Below, piece after piece: positions 1 through 12,470 of a stretch of 64,000 bases of DNA (within the stretch, counting starts at the first letter, position 1; every line of letters starts with the position of its first letter). The notes under the pieces are model-generated. The model was not told where the DNA came from. It ran no database searches and worked only from the letters and a program-made list of their open reading frames with translations. The stretch is from Archilochus colubris (lineage: Eukaryota; Chordata; Aves; Apodiformes; Trochilidae). A program made the position numbers and the translations under genes. The stretch spans positions 63,431,810 to 63,495,809 of the forward strand of contig CM041083.1 of NCBI GenBank assembly GCA_023079485.1. The letters run 5' to 3'.

Positions 1-550
1 CAACCTAAATCTCCTGTCTTCAAGTTTTACCATTTCCCCTTGTTCACACCTGTGTAAAAAGCCCTGCCCCAGCTTTCTTGTAGGCCTCCTTTCATACCGG
101 AAGGTTGCTATAAATTCACCTCAGAACTTACCTAGGTTGAACAACTCCAGCTTCTTTAGTCTGTCTTCTTCATAGGGGATGTGCTCCAACCCTCTCATGG
201 ATCTCCTCTGGACACATTCCAGGAGCTCCATGTCCTTCTTAGGCTGGGGACTCCAGCACTGGACACAGCACTCCAGGTGGGGTCTCACAAGAGCAGAGTA
301 GAGGGGGAGAATCACCCCCCTCGACCTGCTGTCTCTGTTTCTTTTGATGCAGCCCAGGACACAGTTGGCTTTCTGGGTTGCAAGTCCACATTGATGGCTC
401 ATTTTAAACTTCAGGTCCACCACCACTCCCAAGTTCCTCTCCTCAGGGCTGTCTGTAATCTTTTCTCCTTCCAACCTGTATTTGTGCGTGGGATTGCCTC
501 AACCCAGGTGCAGAACCTTGCACTTTGCCTTGTTGAACTTCATGCAGTTA
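1..550 (-). mobile_element. CR1 LINE fragment (RT C-terminal part), truncated by window edge
   Basis: Read on the minus strand, the sequence follows the avian CR1 ORF2 3' part: an AAGTTCAACAAGGC start near 550, a GCACCTGGG motif, then RPHLE, CCVQCWSP, KKDMELLE, CVQRR and GLEHIPYEED in one frame (121-474). CR1 similarity continues to base 1 through CCTACAAGAAAGCTGGGG, but in a shifted frame. The element must extend to the left of the window. It is antisense to ERC1, unlike the other CR1 pieces here. It is a dead copy with frameshifts and no intact polymerase. Confidence 0.9.
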
Positions 551-2808
551 TTTTGACATAGCATCTTTTCTTCTGGGTTCAAGAGTCCAGGAGTTCAACC
601 AACACTTCAGATACCCACCTTACATAATTTGGTGAGAGTATTTTGGCATCTTTTGGTGGACTCCTGAGATGATCGAGTACAGCGCCAACTACATCTAAAC
701 CAGTTTTTCATCTTTACATTTGGTAGTGGTTAGAGCCAAAGACAGGAAGCAATCGAACCTTATGGAAGAAACTTAGTAAGATTCCACATGAATCAAAGAG
801 TGTGCACTTTAGAGTTGCAGTTAATCAGGCTGTCCTTTTTTTTCATGTGTTTAAAAAATTCCTTACAGATAATGGGCTATCTTCAAATGTTGTTAAAGGA
901 TGCTTTAAGTAGTACTTGATGCAGCTGACAGTCCTGAGTTCCCAGGTCCACTTATCTAATGGAAGGTAATTCATGAAAGGGAATTGTTCCTCATGAGGAG
1001 AATTTTGTTCAGTCTAAAATGGACTGAGATAATTATCATTAGGTTCTTTATCTAGGTTATGTCTTTTTGAGGGAATACATGATAAGAATGAACTATAGTT
1101 TACAGATATACGTGCTTGTAATGATGCAATGATTTTGCTGTTTAAAACAGAATTGATTCCTAGTTTAAAACACTTCGGTATTGTGCTCTCCCCTTGTGGT
1201 TTCAGAAAGCACACCAGCAAAATGTGCTACTGCATTAGTTACCAGATCAAATAAAAAAGATTTTTCCCTACCTCAGTGATTTCTATTGTAGAAATATTCT
1301 TAGCAGTTGAAAGAAGTGTTTCATTGCCTTCTCAAACTATTAACTCATCTTTCCCAAGAGTAAACCAGAGAAATCCATCTGAATTCTGATTCAAAGAGTG
1401 AAATTAGGCTATAAAGACCTTTGTGAGTCTAGTTCAAGACACAGTTATGAAGAAGTTGGCCAGAATAGCTCCAATTTAATTGAACCTGAATGCCTCAGTG
1501 AAAACTTATATCCTATTTCATGCACTTTCTTAAAACTTCATGGCAGATTACACATCACACAAATGCAGGATAAATTAAATTGATACATCCTTTTAACATG
1601 TATCACTTGGACATCCTACCATTTCCTTCCCGAAGTGAAAGAAAAAGCCCAGAAACATGCGTCAGTCACACCTCCTTTTCCTTTCAGACTTTCAGGCAGA
1701 CATGTATTGGAATGTGCTTCTCGTACAAATCTTGGTAGGGATAGCAAAAATTTTTATTGTGCCTGAACTCTTGGCATTCCCTCAGTGCCGAAAGGGTTTT
1801 TCATTTTCCTTGTGCTGCCACCAGTGAGCATAAAGACAGAGCTATCTACTCTATCTTAGTTTAATTCCGTCTCTGCTATGGAATCTCATACATATGGGAG
1901 GGAGAGTGGATGATAGAGATACCTGGGTAAGTAATAGATCTTGAAGAAACTGGTTACTGTACAGGTGAGCAATTTTTTTTTTTCTTTCTGAATAGTCATC
2001 TGTGTAAGCTTCATGTCAGGACACTGCCAGTGTTTATCATTCTGCAGTTTCATCAAAACAGAGGAAGATGAATTTTCTCTCAGTGTCACATTCTAACATA
2101 TATCCGTAGCAACACAAGTTGTACTCTAGTCCACTGCTTCATCAGCCACTGCAGGAAAAAACAGTTATAGCTGCAATTATAATTAGCAGAAGGTTTTCTC
2201 CAGAGTCTAATGTTTATCACAATAAAGATCAAATAGTTCACATAGCTAAACAGAGGAAAACAGCAGCAACACAGGTTGAAGTTCATTGTGGGCCTGTTAT
2301 GTTTCAGAGTTTATGACAAACAGTTGGCAAAACATACTGGCATCTTAAAAGGCAAATACTGTTTCATTTTCATTTACTTGTATTTCAAATGAGAATAATT
2401 CAAATGCTAATCAATCAGTCATAAGTCAAAGAGCTAGACACAAAATAATTATTTAAATCTCTTGAGTCTATTCTGCATTAGTGGAGGTGCTATCTGGCTA
2501 AGCAACCATCTGCTTTCTCATGCCAGGCACATGTGTGGTTTTTTAAGGTCATTACACATTGTGGAACATTACAAGAGCAAACTTGCACATCATTTAACTA
2601 GGTTTATGTGAGACAGAAAGTGAAAACTTGTAACTGATCTCTCCTTGCTGGATAGGTTATTATTAGGATAAAGTTAAAAGATAATAATTTCTAGGAAGTT
2701 GGTTATAAGTCATCACTTGATTTTTTTTTAAATTTGCAACTTTGGCTTATATGAAAAAGTTGTTGTATTACTGTAGGGAGAGTAATTATATATGAATGCA
2801 GACTTTTC

Positions 2809-2854
2809 AAGTGCAGGTAATGTGATAAAGTCACACATTTTAAGTGCAGGTAAT
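2809..2854 (+). repeat. Short direct repeat pair, 13 bp
   Basis: The sequence aagtgcaggtaat occurs at 2809-2821 and again at 2842-2854, a 33-bp period with further similarity upstream of each copy (ttttcaag and ttttaag). It probably arose by a small local duplication with divergence. Confidence 0.75.
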
Positions 2855-3021
2855 TTGTTGCCAGCAATTTATCTTCCTCCTGTGCCTCAAGAGTTCACCT
2901 GTCTGAATAGAGCACTATATGATGTCAAGGGTAATGGAGTGTTGAATTCACCCCTTGGATATTTGTCTGGGATGAACAGTGGACATTCCTTATGTGTCTG
3001 AATGTTTTATTCTGCATTATA

Positions 3022-3076
3022 ATTTTAAAGGAGATTATTTTAATTTTATTATTTTAATATTATTATTTTAAAGGAG
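3022..3076. repeat. AT-rich tract flanked by 12-bp direct repeats
   Basis: The 12-mer attttaaaggag occurs at 3022-3033 and 3065-3076, enclosing a TTA/TTTTA-rich stretch. It looks like replication slippage in low-complexity sequence. Confidence 0.7.
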
Positions 3077-4973
3077 CTTCCAGTTTACATACAGGTGTTC
3101 AAATGAACTGTTCCCACTTCTGTTCTTTGAAATGGAGAGCTACACTTCCACACTTTCTTGGCTATCCATGAATGATATATCAAGAAGTACAGTTGATATT
3201 TATTGTGTAACGCAGATAGGCATATAAATATTTCTCGTGTTTGGCACAGTTAATATTTCTGTGCTGAGTTACTTGTTATTCATCTTTTTGATGAGTCCTT
3301 GGTTAGGCTTGTCAGAACCATGAAGTAGTCTTGGAAGATATTATCAGTGTTTCAGAAAGATTCAAAAATACATGTAAACATGTTCTGCAGCTCCTGCTTT
3401 TGAAACTAAGATCTCTCCATTTGTTTCTTTAGAAATCAGCAATTACTTTCTTTGTGAATTCACTTTAGAACATAACTGTCAGCAGAAAGCTTCTCTGCCT
3501 GCAAAACCTAACAAATGTTATTGCCTGTGCTAGTGGTTTAATACTAGCCTTTCTGTGCACAAGGGCAGTGGTGCCAGAAGTCTTGCACTGATCTGATGCA
3601 AAAGCTTTGCATCTCTGCTGGAACACTCATTATAAGTAGCAGATTTGAGACTGCCAGAAATGGTGTTCCTACAACAAGTATCCTTGGTGATATATCCCAA
3701 ATCCTTGAAAGCAGGAATTAAGGAATAACTCAGGTTTAGTCTTTAAATCCCAGTGACTTATTTTTGCATTATGAATCCTGCTATGTTAAATGTTTTCCAA
3801 GACAGTCATCTTTTTCCTTATTCTTTATATGATGTGAAACACTTTGAGAGAAACAATGGAACATTTCAGTCCTAAATACAATAGGACAGAAGACAAAGGT
3901 GGTAAATCTGACAAAAAGCAAAATGCTAAAACCATTTTTTCTTCTACTGCTGCTGAAGTGGCTAAAAAAACATATGGTAACTTAAATGTATTAATATATC
4001 ATCTGAACCCTGTGGTCTTGCAGACCAATCTGCAAGACAAGAAATGCAGAAATCTTTCATCAAGATACTTTTTTCTGATGGATTTGTTAAGCAGCCATGA
4101 TCTAAGACATTCATACATACCTATCAATCAGGACAGCCTGCTTTGCAACTTTTGTCCAAGCTAATACAGAAGAAACAGGAGTTACTAATTTATTTCCTAT
4201 CAATATTAAAGTAAGGAGAGTTTCCTTTACAAATAACAATACCATTAATTTTGTATATAATTCTTCTAAGTTATACCAGTTATATAAACCAATAAAGCAA
4301 TGTATTTTCTGAGGAGCAGCACGTTTCTTCAATGGTCTTTGAATATATGTGGGACATCTGAATCTGCAGCTGTGAAGGTGCTCTTAATCAAAGAATATTT
4401 TTAAGGGAGTCTTGGTACTTGAATGTCTGACACCAAAATAGCCCAGATGAACTGTTCGTAATTCCTAGAGAATTTTTGATGAAAAACTTCCTTGAAGACT
4501 TAATCTGCTCTGTTGGGTTAATACCTGCTTTTCTCCTGCTTAACCCAGACATGGCAAATTCCAAACTGCAGCACTGTGTTTCTCTTCTTATCACACCTGC
4601 TGGTGTATGTGTAAGCCTTCTAGCTTCCCAAAAATTCTGGCTTCTATGCTTCTTTGGAACTGCCTACTAAACTTTATTTACAAACAACCCTTGCTTATCC
4701 ATGCTATATAATCTGACAGGACTGTGCTATGTCCAACAGAGAGGGCAAGCGCTCTTGCTTTGAGGTCTTGCTTTGCTTGCTTTCTCCTTCTCTTTCCTGT
4801 AATCTTCTTCCTGCTCTTGCATCACTTCATCTGTCTTTCCTTGGGTGAAGATAATGTGCCTGCAAATTGCACCTTGGGAGGGAGAAACACATTTTGCTTG
4901 GCGTAAACTTGGTTGATAAAAAGGCTGTAGTTCCAAACAAGTCATCTTCACCTAGTCTCCCATCATTTTCCAG

Positions 4974-5105
4974 GACAATCTACGTAAAAAGGATGATCGG
5001 ATTGAAGAATTGGAAGAGGCACTCAGAGAAAGTGTTCAGATAACTGCAGAGCGGGAAATGGTGCTAGCACAAGAGGAGTCAGCCAGGATCAATGCTGAGA
5101 AACAG
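4974..5105 (+). CDS. ERC1: ERC1 (ELKS) internal coding exon, coiled-coil segment
   Basis: This 132-bp exon has 44 codons and phase 0 at both ends. It translates to a highly charged coiled-coil stretch containing RIEELEEALRES, VQITAEREMVLAQEES and a terminal NAEKQ. This is a signature of the ELKS/CAST/ERC family of large cytoplasmic scaffolds that bind RIM, liprin-alpha, Bassoon and Rab6 at active zones and exocytic sites. The acceptor follows a pyrimidine tract (cattttccag, AG at 4972-4973). The donor at 5106 is gtctgc, weaker than consensus because of C at +3. Read-through into the intron meets a stop after 14 codons. The exon joins in frame to the one at 16761. Family assignment is secure. 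ERC1 rather than ERC2 is inferred mainly from the third exon. No promoter or start codon lies in the window, so this is a middle part of the gene. Confidence 0.93.
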
Positions 5106-6844
5106 GTCTGCAATCTTATAAAGTCACTGATAGTTCTCTTAGGAAAGTAACCAGACAGTAAAGTACTACTTTCTCCACTTTACTGTGAAACACAGCTGGT
5201 TTTGTTTGATGATCCTTTATCTCTGTTCCAACATGAGGTAACAGAACTCATGAAGTCTACAAAGCCTTCATGATTAAGTTGTATTTCATAGGGAAGGTTT
5301 TCTGACATTAAAAGGAACGGTAAGGTATCCTGAACTTTAAAATATTAAGTAGTAACACTTCTGATCTGTCTTGCCTGTCCAAGCGATCTTCCTAAGTGCA
5401 AGCATACGTAGGTTCACTGTCTTGTTCATTGAATGCATTTCAAAACGATGGGTTTTATTAGCATAGCTGTGTTTATGGACAACAGTCCTGTTGCATTTGC
5501 AAAACATCTGGATAAAGAGACATAACCCGTGGCTTGAGGCAAGCATGCACACAGAAAATACACACTTGTGTTTTGAAGCCACAAATGTAAACTTCTGTGC
5601 ATTTATTCATTCTGTGTCACTGATGAGATACCCTGAAGAATCATATACGCCTGATTTTAACTCATGTAAGTACTCCTGAAGAAAACATACCATAAATAGT
5701 CAATAAGATTCCACAAGACTTTGATAAAGCTTTTGAAGCAGAAGCTGAACCTGATGTTCTTACCGTGCTTTTTGTAAACCTTTTTTTGAGAGTGTTTTTC
5801 ATTGTTCCATACTTAACCATAACTTGCAAATTAAGGCATTTGATCCATTGAACTGCAACGGTGTAATCTCTTTGTTACTTACATAGAAAATGTTCTGACT
5901 AACTTTACTGTAAACATTTTAAGAGTTTTTTTCCAACATGTATTCTTATATGCAGGTACTTTAATGAAAAGGATATAGACCTCTTGGTAATAATACAAGG
6001 TTTCAGGAAGAATACAGCTGTTTCAGTTTAGGCTAGAGTCAAATTCAGCTGTTTGCTGATAGGTGTATTGACAATAATTCTGGCTGTTCTAAGATCCTAG
6101 ACAATGTTAGGGAGCTGACTTTCAAGATTGCCTTATTTCCAGACTTCTTGTAGCCTTTAAAAAAAACCTGCATGACATGGAAGTGTTAACTAGGTAGTGA
6201 ATAACACATCAAAGATCAGATATCCTTGAGAGGGAAATGTATCTTCCAGGTTCTATGCCAAGATGCAAAAAGTAAATAGAGTAGTATGTGATTTGATACC
6301 AGGATGTCATAATGTTTTAATTTCTTCAAGAAGTCTGCAATAGGGAAACAAGGAGCTGTTGTCAGAGAAATGAAGTTTTATTTATACACTAGGCATCCTA
6401 AAACAAGAACACAGAAGGATGATAGTGCTTTGGGAATATGCACAAATTTCAGGTTTGATAGTAAGGAGGCTTTTCAAAAGTATCACTAGCACAGCCAGAT
6501 GAGAGGCACACAATGAGATCCGATGATCAAAGCGTGGTGAAAAAGGGAAATAGCTGGCAAGCAGAGAGCTGGAGTACAACCTGAGGGATGAGGCCAGGCA
6601 GGGAAGTGTGCAGCCTGAGAGTCAATAAGCCATAAGAATCAGTGAGAGAGATTGAGAGGACAGGAAGAGAGCCAAGAGGAATAAGATTTGGGGTAAAGAT
6701 TGGTGGAATATGATGGGCAACAGTGTCATGAAAAAGAAATTATTTGGGATCTAGTAGTGTGTACAGAAGTCAGGAGGAGAAAGAAGGATGGGTTGAAAGC
6801 AGCAGGATCGCCTGCCCAGGGACTCCATTTGTTTTTTGCTAATG
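5106..6844. other. ERC1 intron, first part
   Basis: Unique-looking intronic sequence after the exon donor. From about 6520 to 6830 the + strand is markedly purine-rich (runs of gagaga, aggaag and ggagaa), possibly a decayed element I cannot name. No coding or RNA gene is supported. Confidence 0.6.
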
Positions 6845-6969
6845 TGAGGCTTGTCAAGGCTCTGAGCAACATGATCTAGTTGAGGGTGTCCCTGCTTTCT
6901 GCAGGGGAGTTGGACTAGATGACCTCTAAGAGGTCCTTCCCAACCCAAATTATTCTAGGATTCTATGAT
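6845..6969 (+). mobile_element. CR1 LINE 3' end
   Basis: The segment has the CR1 3' UTR signature: ggctctgagcaac, gtgtccctgc, gttggactagatgacc, ggtccttcccaaccc. It ends in two copies of the 8-bp terminal motif (attctagg, attctatg), which defines the 3' end. It is strongly 5'-truncated, as is usual for CR1, and lies in the sense orientation of ERC1. Confidence 0.9.
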
Positions 6970-9900
6970 CAAAAGAAGGGAAAGTTACCATCTATCCCAT
7001 CAAAGACTGACAGCAGTGTCATACTACAACAGAAGAGACAACCTGCCAGCTCTGAACAAGTCTAGTTTTTAAAATATAACCAACAAGATGTCATGAAAGA
7101 ACAGCAACCAGAGTATCTTATTCCAGTTAGCACTGGGAAAGTTGCTGTGCCTCATTTTGACAGTAGGATTTTGTTTTGGTAGAATTAAATACAGGCAAGA
7201 GAAAGAGTGATGGCAAGTAGCTGTTTTTCCAAGGTAAGAAGGAGGCTTTCCTTCAAATGCTTTTCATTTCATATTAAATTGCTTTAAAAGAATGCCCTCT
7301 TTGATATATTATGTTCTAAGGAAGTTCTTTGTATAATTGTGAAAGACAGTCTTAGATAACTTCAGAGTTTTAAAATGCAAAGCAATGTTTACGATCTTAG
7401 TGGCAAATCATTTGATTTTTACATTTGGATCATTCTTAGACCAGGTATGGATGATAAGTGTGATATTAAAATGTTAATGTTGTCCAAACTGATTATAATT
7501 TGCTTTTAACTGCATGCTTTTTCTTTCCTCTCTTCTGTTTATCTTGTTTTCTACCATACTGCCAATTCACTGCCTGTCTGAAGCTGTTTAATGAATCAGT
7601 GCATGAGATCAACCATTTTGGCTTTAAGTGGTTCAAGGTATGAGGACATCTCATTTGTGTGTACCTCTACCCCAATATGTAGTGTTGATTTTGTAGCTCT
7701 GTGTTGTGTAATCCTACCCTCCATCATCTCATGGTGTATGGTTTCCTGCTATTTTATAGGCCTCAGATTTGAATAACAGCATCCATGAAGGTACTGGGGA
7801 TCTCATGGTTCTCAAATAACTGTTTCAGATTAAAATCTTGCTTTCCTTAATGCAGTGTTTGAAAATTTCCTGGTGGTGTGTATTAATTTAGGCAGCAGAT
7901 TATCTGTGTTGATACACAACCTATATATGGCAAGATTTCTCCACAGCATTTTAAACAATGCTTTACCTTGGCAGCTCTCTATTACATCATTTTACAAAGT
8001 ACCTACCTCTAGATAGTATTATGTGTTGTTCTTCAAGAGAAAAGCAGTCTTGAGTCACCTCGAGGTCTCATTTGAAGGAGAAAATCATGCAGATTTGCTT
8101 ACATTAATTCTTGCTTGGGACTGTAAGGACCTTAGCAACCACTTGTGTTAATATTTGTTAATATTTGTTTGAGGCTAGCTTTGTGCTTTTTTCACTTGGA
8201 ATGTAAAGTGGCAGATTTAAAGTTCATAAAATTGAGGATGCCTCTTCTTTTTGAAATGTTTCTTACACAGAAGCTTCCAGCTGTGCTGTTGCCTGCCATC
8301 ATATTCCTTCAAACCCTTCACTGAATTTCATCCTGAGTTCGGTTGGCTTGGTACGATGGGATTACTTTCTAGTTACTGAAGCAAGGTTCTGCTGTTTGCT
8401 TTCTCTTAAATACAATGCTAAAGATTTACTTCCAGAAGTTTTACCAGAGGTGGAAACTTTCCTGAGCTTGCCAATGAGACTCTACTTCTTCCGTTAGCCA
8501 CATGTTCAACCGTCTTGTGGCAATGCCTGTGCTCTCACATAATTAAGTGTGCTTCATTTATTTCTGTTCATGATCCTTAATGTCTTTTGGGAAAAGAGTG
8601 CTAAAATTGTATGTGGAATTAGCATACCATTTTTTCACTACTTGGAGTGAGTTAATACATCACCCCAGAATTTTTCTCTTTGGAGAATCAAGCTATGCTG
8701 TATAAATTGACAACCTGTGCTGTGCTGTACAGCATTAAATACTTTCTTTGAATAAGTTATGTCTGAACTGTCTGGCATGATGACATATCCTAGTTAACCT
8801 GAAACTGTCTAAAATGAAGCAAAATGGAAATCAGCACAATCTACAGAAGGCTCATAAAAGCCCTCTGAAATCCTCAGGCAGATATTCTGAGCTGAAGGGC
8901 TTCCTTTGGCCCAGTTTCTTGCGCTACCTTAGCAGCAATCACAGAGTAAGTGTGCCCTAAGAAAGGCTATTTTGAAGATGTCCACGTACAAAGTTGTGGC
9001 TGGAGTATCATGAATTAACCATAAGTCAAGAGATTTTGTTTGGACATAACAAATTGTGCTTAATTAATGTGTGCAGAATGTGCTGAATATGCTGAATTCT
9101 AGTCTCTCTGCCTCTATAGAGATTTTTGAATGGTGATCAAAATGCAGGGTTTTGCAAGATTGTGTGTTATTCCTTGAAGCAGTGACAGCTGCTGTGTTCC
9201 TAAGAGACTGCAGAGATTCATTGCTACCCACAGAAGACAAACCCAAGATAGTTTCCTAAGACTGTAGATCCGTATGAAATAAAGCGGGACAGCTTCCTTT
9301 GGTATGGCTACAGGAGTAAAGAAGCATAATGAGAACACTGCATTGGGTAATGGTTCCGGTTGAGGAAATAAATTCAAGGCAGAAATAAAATTTGTTACTT
9401 GTTACAGTCTTCAGATACAGAGACTACAACAGGTCTCTGTCCTCAATAGAAATAAGAATTCAGTTCTTCACTGGTTTATTCAGACCAGACTCAAAATACG
9501 TTGTATGTGTTAAGCAGAGATGGTGACTGCTTCCTTCCCAAGAGCTCTTGTCCCAGGGGAAGGCCATTGCTTATTTATATGGCTTATGGCCCTTGTTTAG
9601 GAGATACAACTGACAAGGTTACCTCCAAACATCCTGACAGGACACAGCTGTGACTTATTGAGTCCTGAACTCTGGTGGCTCAGGAGTTTTTTCCAAACAT
9701 CTGTGAATTTTTATTCCTCCTCCTTCATGCAAGAACTCAGTGCTCATGGAGTATGAGCAAGAAATACTCTTGATTGATACAAAAGTAGCATTCTGCTTGA
9801 CCAAGGCTCCTGTATTTCTGTTTCTGTGGGTATTGCAGGAGCAGCATAGCAATGTCAGATCTCACCCAGTCAGTCTAGTATTATTAATGGTCCTCATTGC

Positions 9901-10261
9901 CCAGAGCCACCAGTGCAGGCAGAAAGGAAGAACACAGCATTAGCTCAGGAGCATCCTCTAATGCTTTTTCTATTATGAAAGTCTTTTTTTTGAGAGACCA
10001 GCTCATGGAAAAAAGGAGAAATCAGCTGTCTTAAGGATCTCATTTCCACAAGGATAAGAACATTTGCATTCAACTACAGTAAGCTGCAGCTATTTAGACC
10101 ATACTCTTTTGTTCTCTCCCTGTCTCCTCTCCTTTTTTCCAGTTGATAATGTAAGAATGGGACAGTGGCAGCAGTTCTGTTAAGCCACAAAACCACTCTG
10201 TATTATTAGGGATAGTGAATTTACAAATCCCTAACAATCTAGAAACGAAAGGCACAAAGAC
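6970..10261. other. ERC1 intron between CR1 copies
   Basis: AT-rich unique intronic sequence without a supported gene. It includes a two-copy 10-bp tandem (gttaatattt, 8147-8166). Short open frames on both strands have no family features. Confidence 0.6.
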
Positions 10262-10440
10262 TTCAGAAATCAGAAAGAAATTCTTTACTGTTAGGGTAGT
10301 GGTAAAGGTGGCCCAGAGAAGTTGTGGCTGCCCCATCCCTGGAAGTGTTCAAGGCCAGGCTGGATGAGGCTTGGAACAACCTGGTCTAGTGGGAGGTGTC
10401 CCTGCCCATGTAGTGGGGTTGGAACTGGAATAGGGGTTCA
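10262..10440 (+). mobile_element. CR1 LINE 3' fragment
   Basis: CR1 sequence runs from the end of ORF2 (gaaattctttactgtt, gcccagagaagttgtgg, ccatccctggaagtgttcaa) into the 3' UTR (ggccaggctggatgagg, caacctggtctagtggga, gtccctgccca). The terminal 8-mer tail is missing because similarity fades after about 10440. Sense orientation. Confidence 0.9.
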
Positions 10441-12109
10441 GCTTAGTGTATCCTTACAGTGTCTCCAATTACAGAATGAAAATGTCTTCAGAGGGAATAG
10501 CAGTGGTCACACTGCCATAGTAGAGAAGCCAGAAGCCATGATGCATTTCTCTATCCACCTGCAGGCATATTGCAGGCTCATGCACTGGTGGTGTGTAACA
10601 GAGGCTTGAATTGGAGCCAGAGCTCCAGTCTGTGTGGTGGGGTAGAGCCATTCAGCTTTACACCCTTCTACTGTCAGTGTGGCAGAGCTTTCAACTGTTG
10701 TCTTAGTTAAGGGATGTCCTTATCTTCCAAACCAGAAATTAAATTTTAATTTTATTAGGGGGAGAGGGATTTCTTTTGAGTACTGCTTGCTTAATTCTCT
10801 CATTTTCTTCTGATATTTTTAGCTCTCAAAAAGCTATGCCTAACAACTTTCCCAATATCTATAAGAATTTGAAAGTTGTTCCCTTAATTCAGAATAGCCA
10901 AGAATTTAGTTAAATGTCTTGGATATAATCTTTAAGAGTACCTAAAGCCACCCTACTGCTTTAACGAAAATGGGGCAATGATGAAACCATAATTCATTTC
11001 CCTCTTACTTTTTATAAAGGTTTATTAGCTTGTGATTTAAGCAAACCATCTGGTTCTGCTGGCAATCCAAGTTATGTCAGACTCAGTGCTTTCTCCCTGT
11101 AATATGTTACTTGAGGCAGTTAAATTACATACTTAAGTCCCAAGTCTGGCCTGTGCTTTTTCCATGTCTCAACATCTGTTCTGGGAAAATTCTCCGGGAT
11201 CCAAACAAGTTTGCATGAAGCCAGAACTCTTGTCTTTGTGTTTCTTTTCATGTATATTTCTTTTCTTTCCCTCTGTCCTGCAATCTAATCAGCTCAACTG
11301 AGTAACAGATAGTGCAGAAATTTGCAGTCCCTTTATCATTTCAGTAGTGTACATAGTGAAATGAAAAATAGTTTAAAAAACTCAAGAGCTTTAAGAAAGG
11401 AAAGAATTGTCTGAGAAAGTTGCACTTTATGAGAAATGTTGATTATTTTTTTAGTCCTAGTAGTATTCTTACTACTGACTTGTAATTGCAAGACTTTTTG
11501 TTTTTCTGGCCTAATTCATTCTGGGCATAAGTACAGATTTCTGGTACATTTTGTCTTTAATTCTCATTTCTTGTTTATTCAAGAAAGGTCTATGTTCAGA
11601 AAGCAAATAATTTTAAATATAGACCTTAGGCCACTGAGGTGGTATTGAAAATAAGATCTCTATTGATTGATTTATACAATGCTCATGGAAAATTAATTGT
11701 ACATGTTGGTATTTGTATCTTTTTTTCTCTAAAATGTCATCATTTTTTATTCTGTCTGGAACTTTTGAGACACAATAATGAATATAAGCAGCTATCCTGT
11801 AGCCCACTGTGTCTTTCCTTAAATCAGAAACATTAAAATGTGTCTGTTTTCAGGCATGTAATTGAACATTAAACTATAAGTTTTCCATGTGTCACTACAT
11901 CTAAAGTACAGTCTTTCCAGTGTAGCAGTAGAGTTTGTAGTGCAGTAGTCAAGTCCCTTTGTCATGCCCTTTGAAGTCTTTAATTATGGACTGATTTGTA
12001 GTCCTTTTGTGCTTGATCAAAAGAAACAAAAAGTCGAGGAAGGGAAAATAGAAAGACTAACAGATACTTGGGGCCATCTGGGCAATTGAAACTTTAGCTG
12101 CATCAGCGA
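10441..12109. other. ERC1 intron between CR1 copies
   Basis: AT-rich intronic sequence with no gene, RNA or named repeat that I can support. Confidence 0.6.
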
Positions 12110-12470
12110 AAAACGTCATGAAGTTCAACAGGATGAAATGAAAGGTCCTACACCTGGTTTGAGGCAATTCCCAGTATCAGTACAGACTGGAGAATGAATG
12201 GATTGGGAGCAGCCCTACAGAAAAAAATTTGGGGGTAGCAATGGATGAAAAATTGGATGTGAGCTGGCAAAATGTACACACAATGCAGAAAACCAATCAT
12301 GATCTGAGCTGCATAAAAAGAAGCATGACCAGTGGTCTGAGACTGCTGAAAAAGATAGCTGCCCCACTGCACTGTAGTTTAAATTCTCCAAGGTGTTTAG
12401 GAATCGTGTCTGGATTGACATTGGTACTGAAGTTTTGGGGCTCAGATTTTAAGAGTTGGCCAATAGCTGC
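12110..12470 (+). mobile_element. Diverged CR1 LINE fragment (ORF2 3' part)
   Basis: Similarity to CR1 starts at atgaagttcaacagga, continues through gtcctacacctgg, ggcaattcccag, gattgggagcagccc and tttgggggtagcaatggatgaaaa, and on to ctgcataaaaagaagcatg. Residues MDEKLD, and SCIKRS match the CR1 reverse transcriptase C-terminal portion. It is more diverged than the neighbouring copies, with small deletions after about 12350. The right edge is uncertain. Sense orientation. Confidence 0.8.

Larger units (their letters stand above)
551..4973. other. ERC1 intron sequence upstream of the first exon
   Basis: AT-rich intronic DNA with no gene I can support. It holds a 13-bp direct repeat (aagtgcaggtaat at 2809-2821 and 2842-2854) and an AT-rich patch at 3022-3076 bounded by copies of attttaaaggag. 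The open frames here (for example 3844-4164, 106 codons) lack any recognisable domain and look like chance. The branch site and pyrimidine tract for the exon at 4974 lie within the last 40 bases. Confidence 0.7.

Noticed and set aside
121..474. Minus-strand 117-codon frame with RPHLE and ELLECVQRR motifs
   Set aside because: It is a decayed CR1 reverse transcriptase segment, not a host gene; annotated as part of the mobile element.
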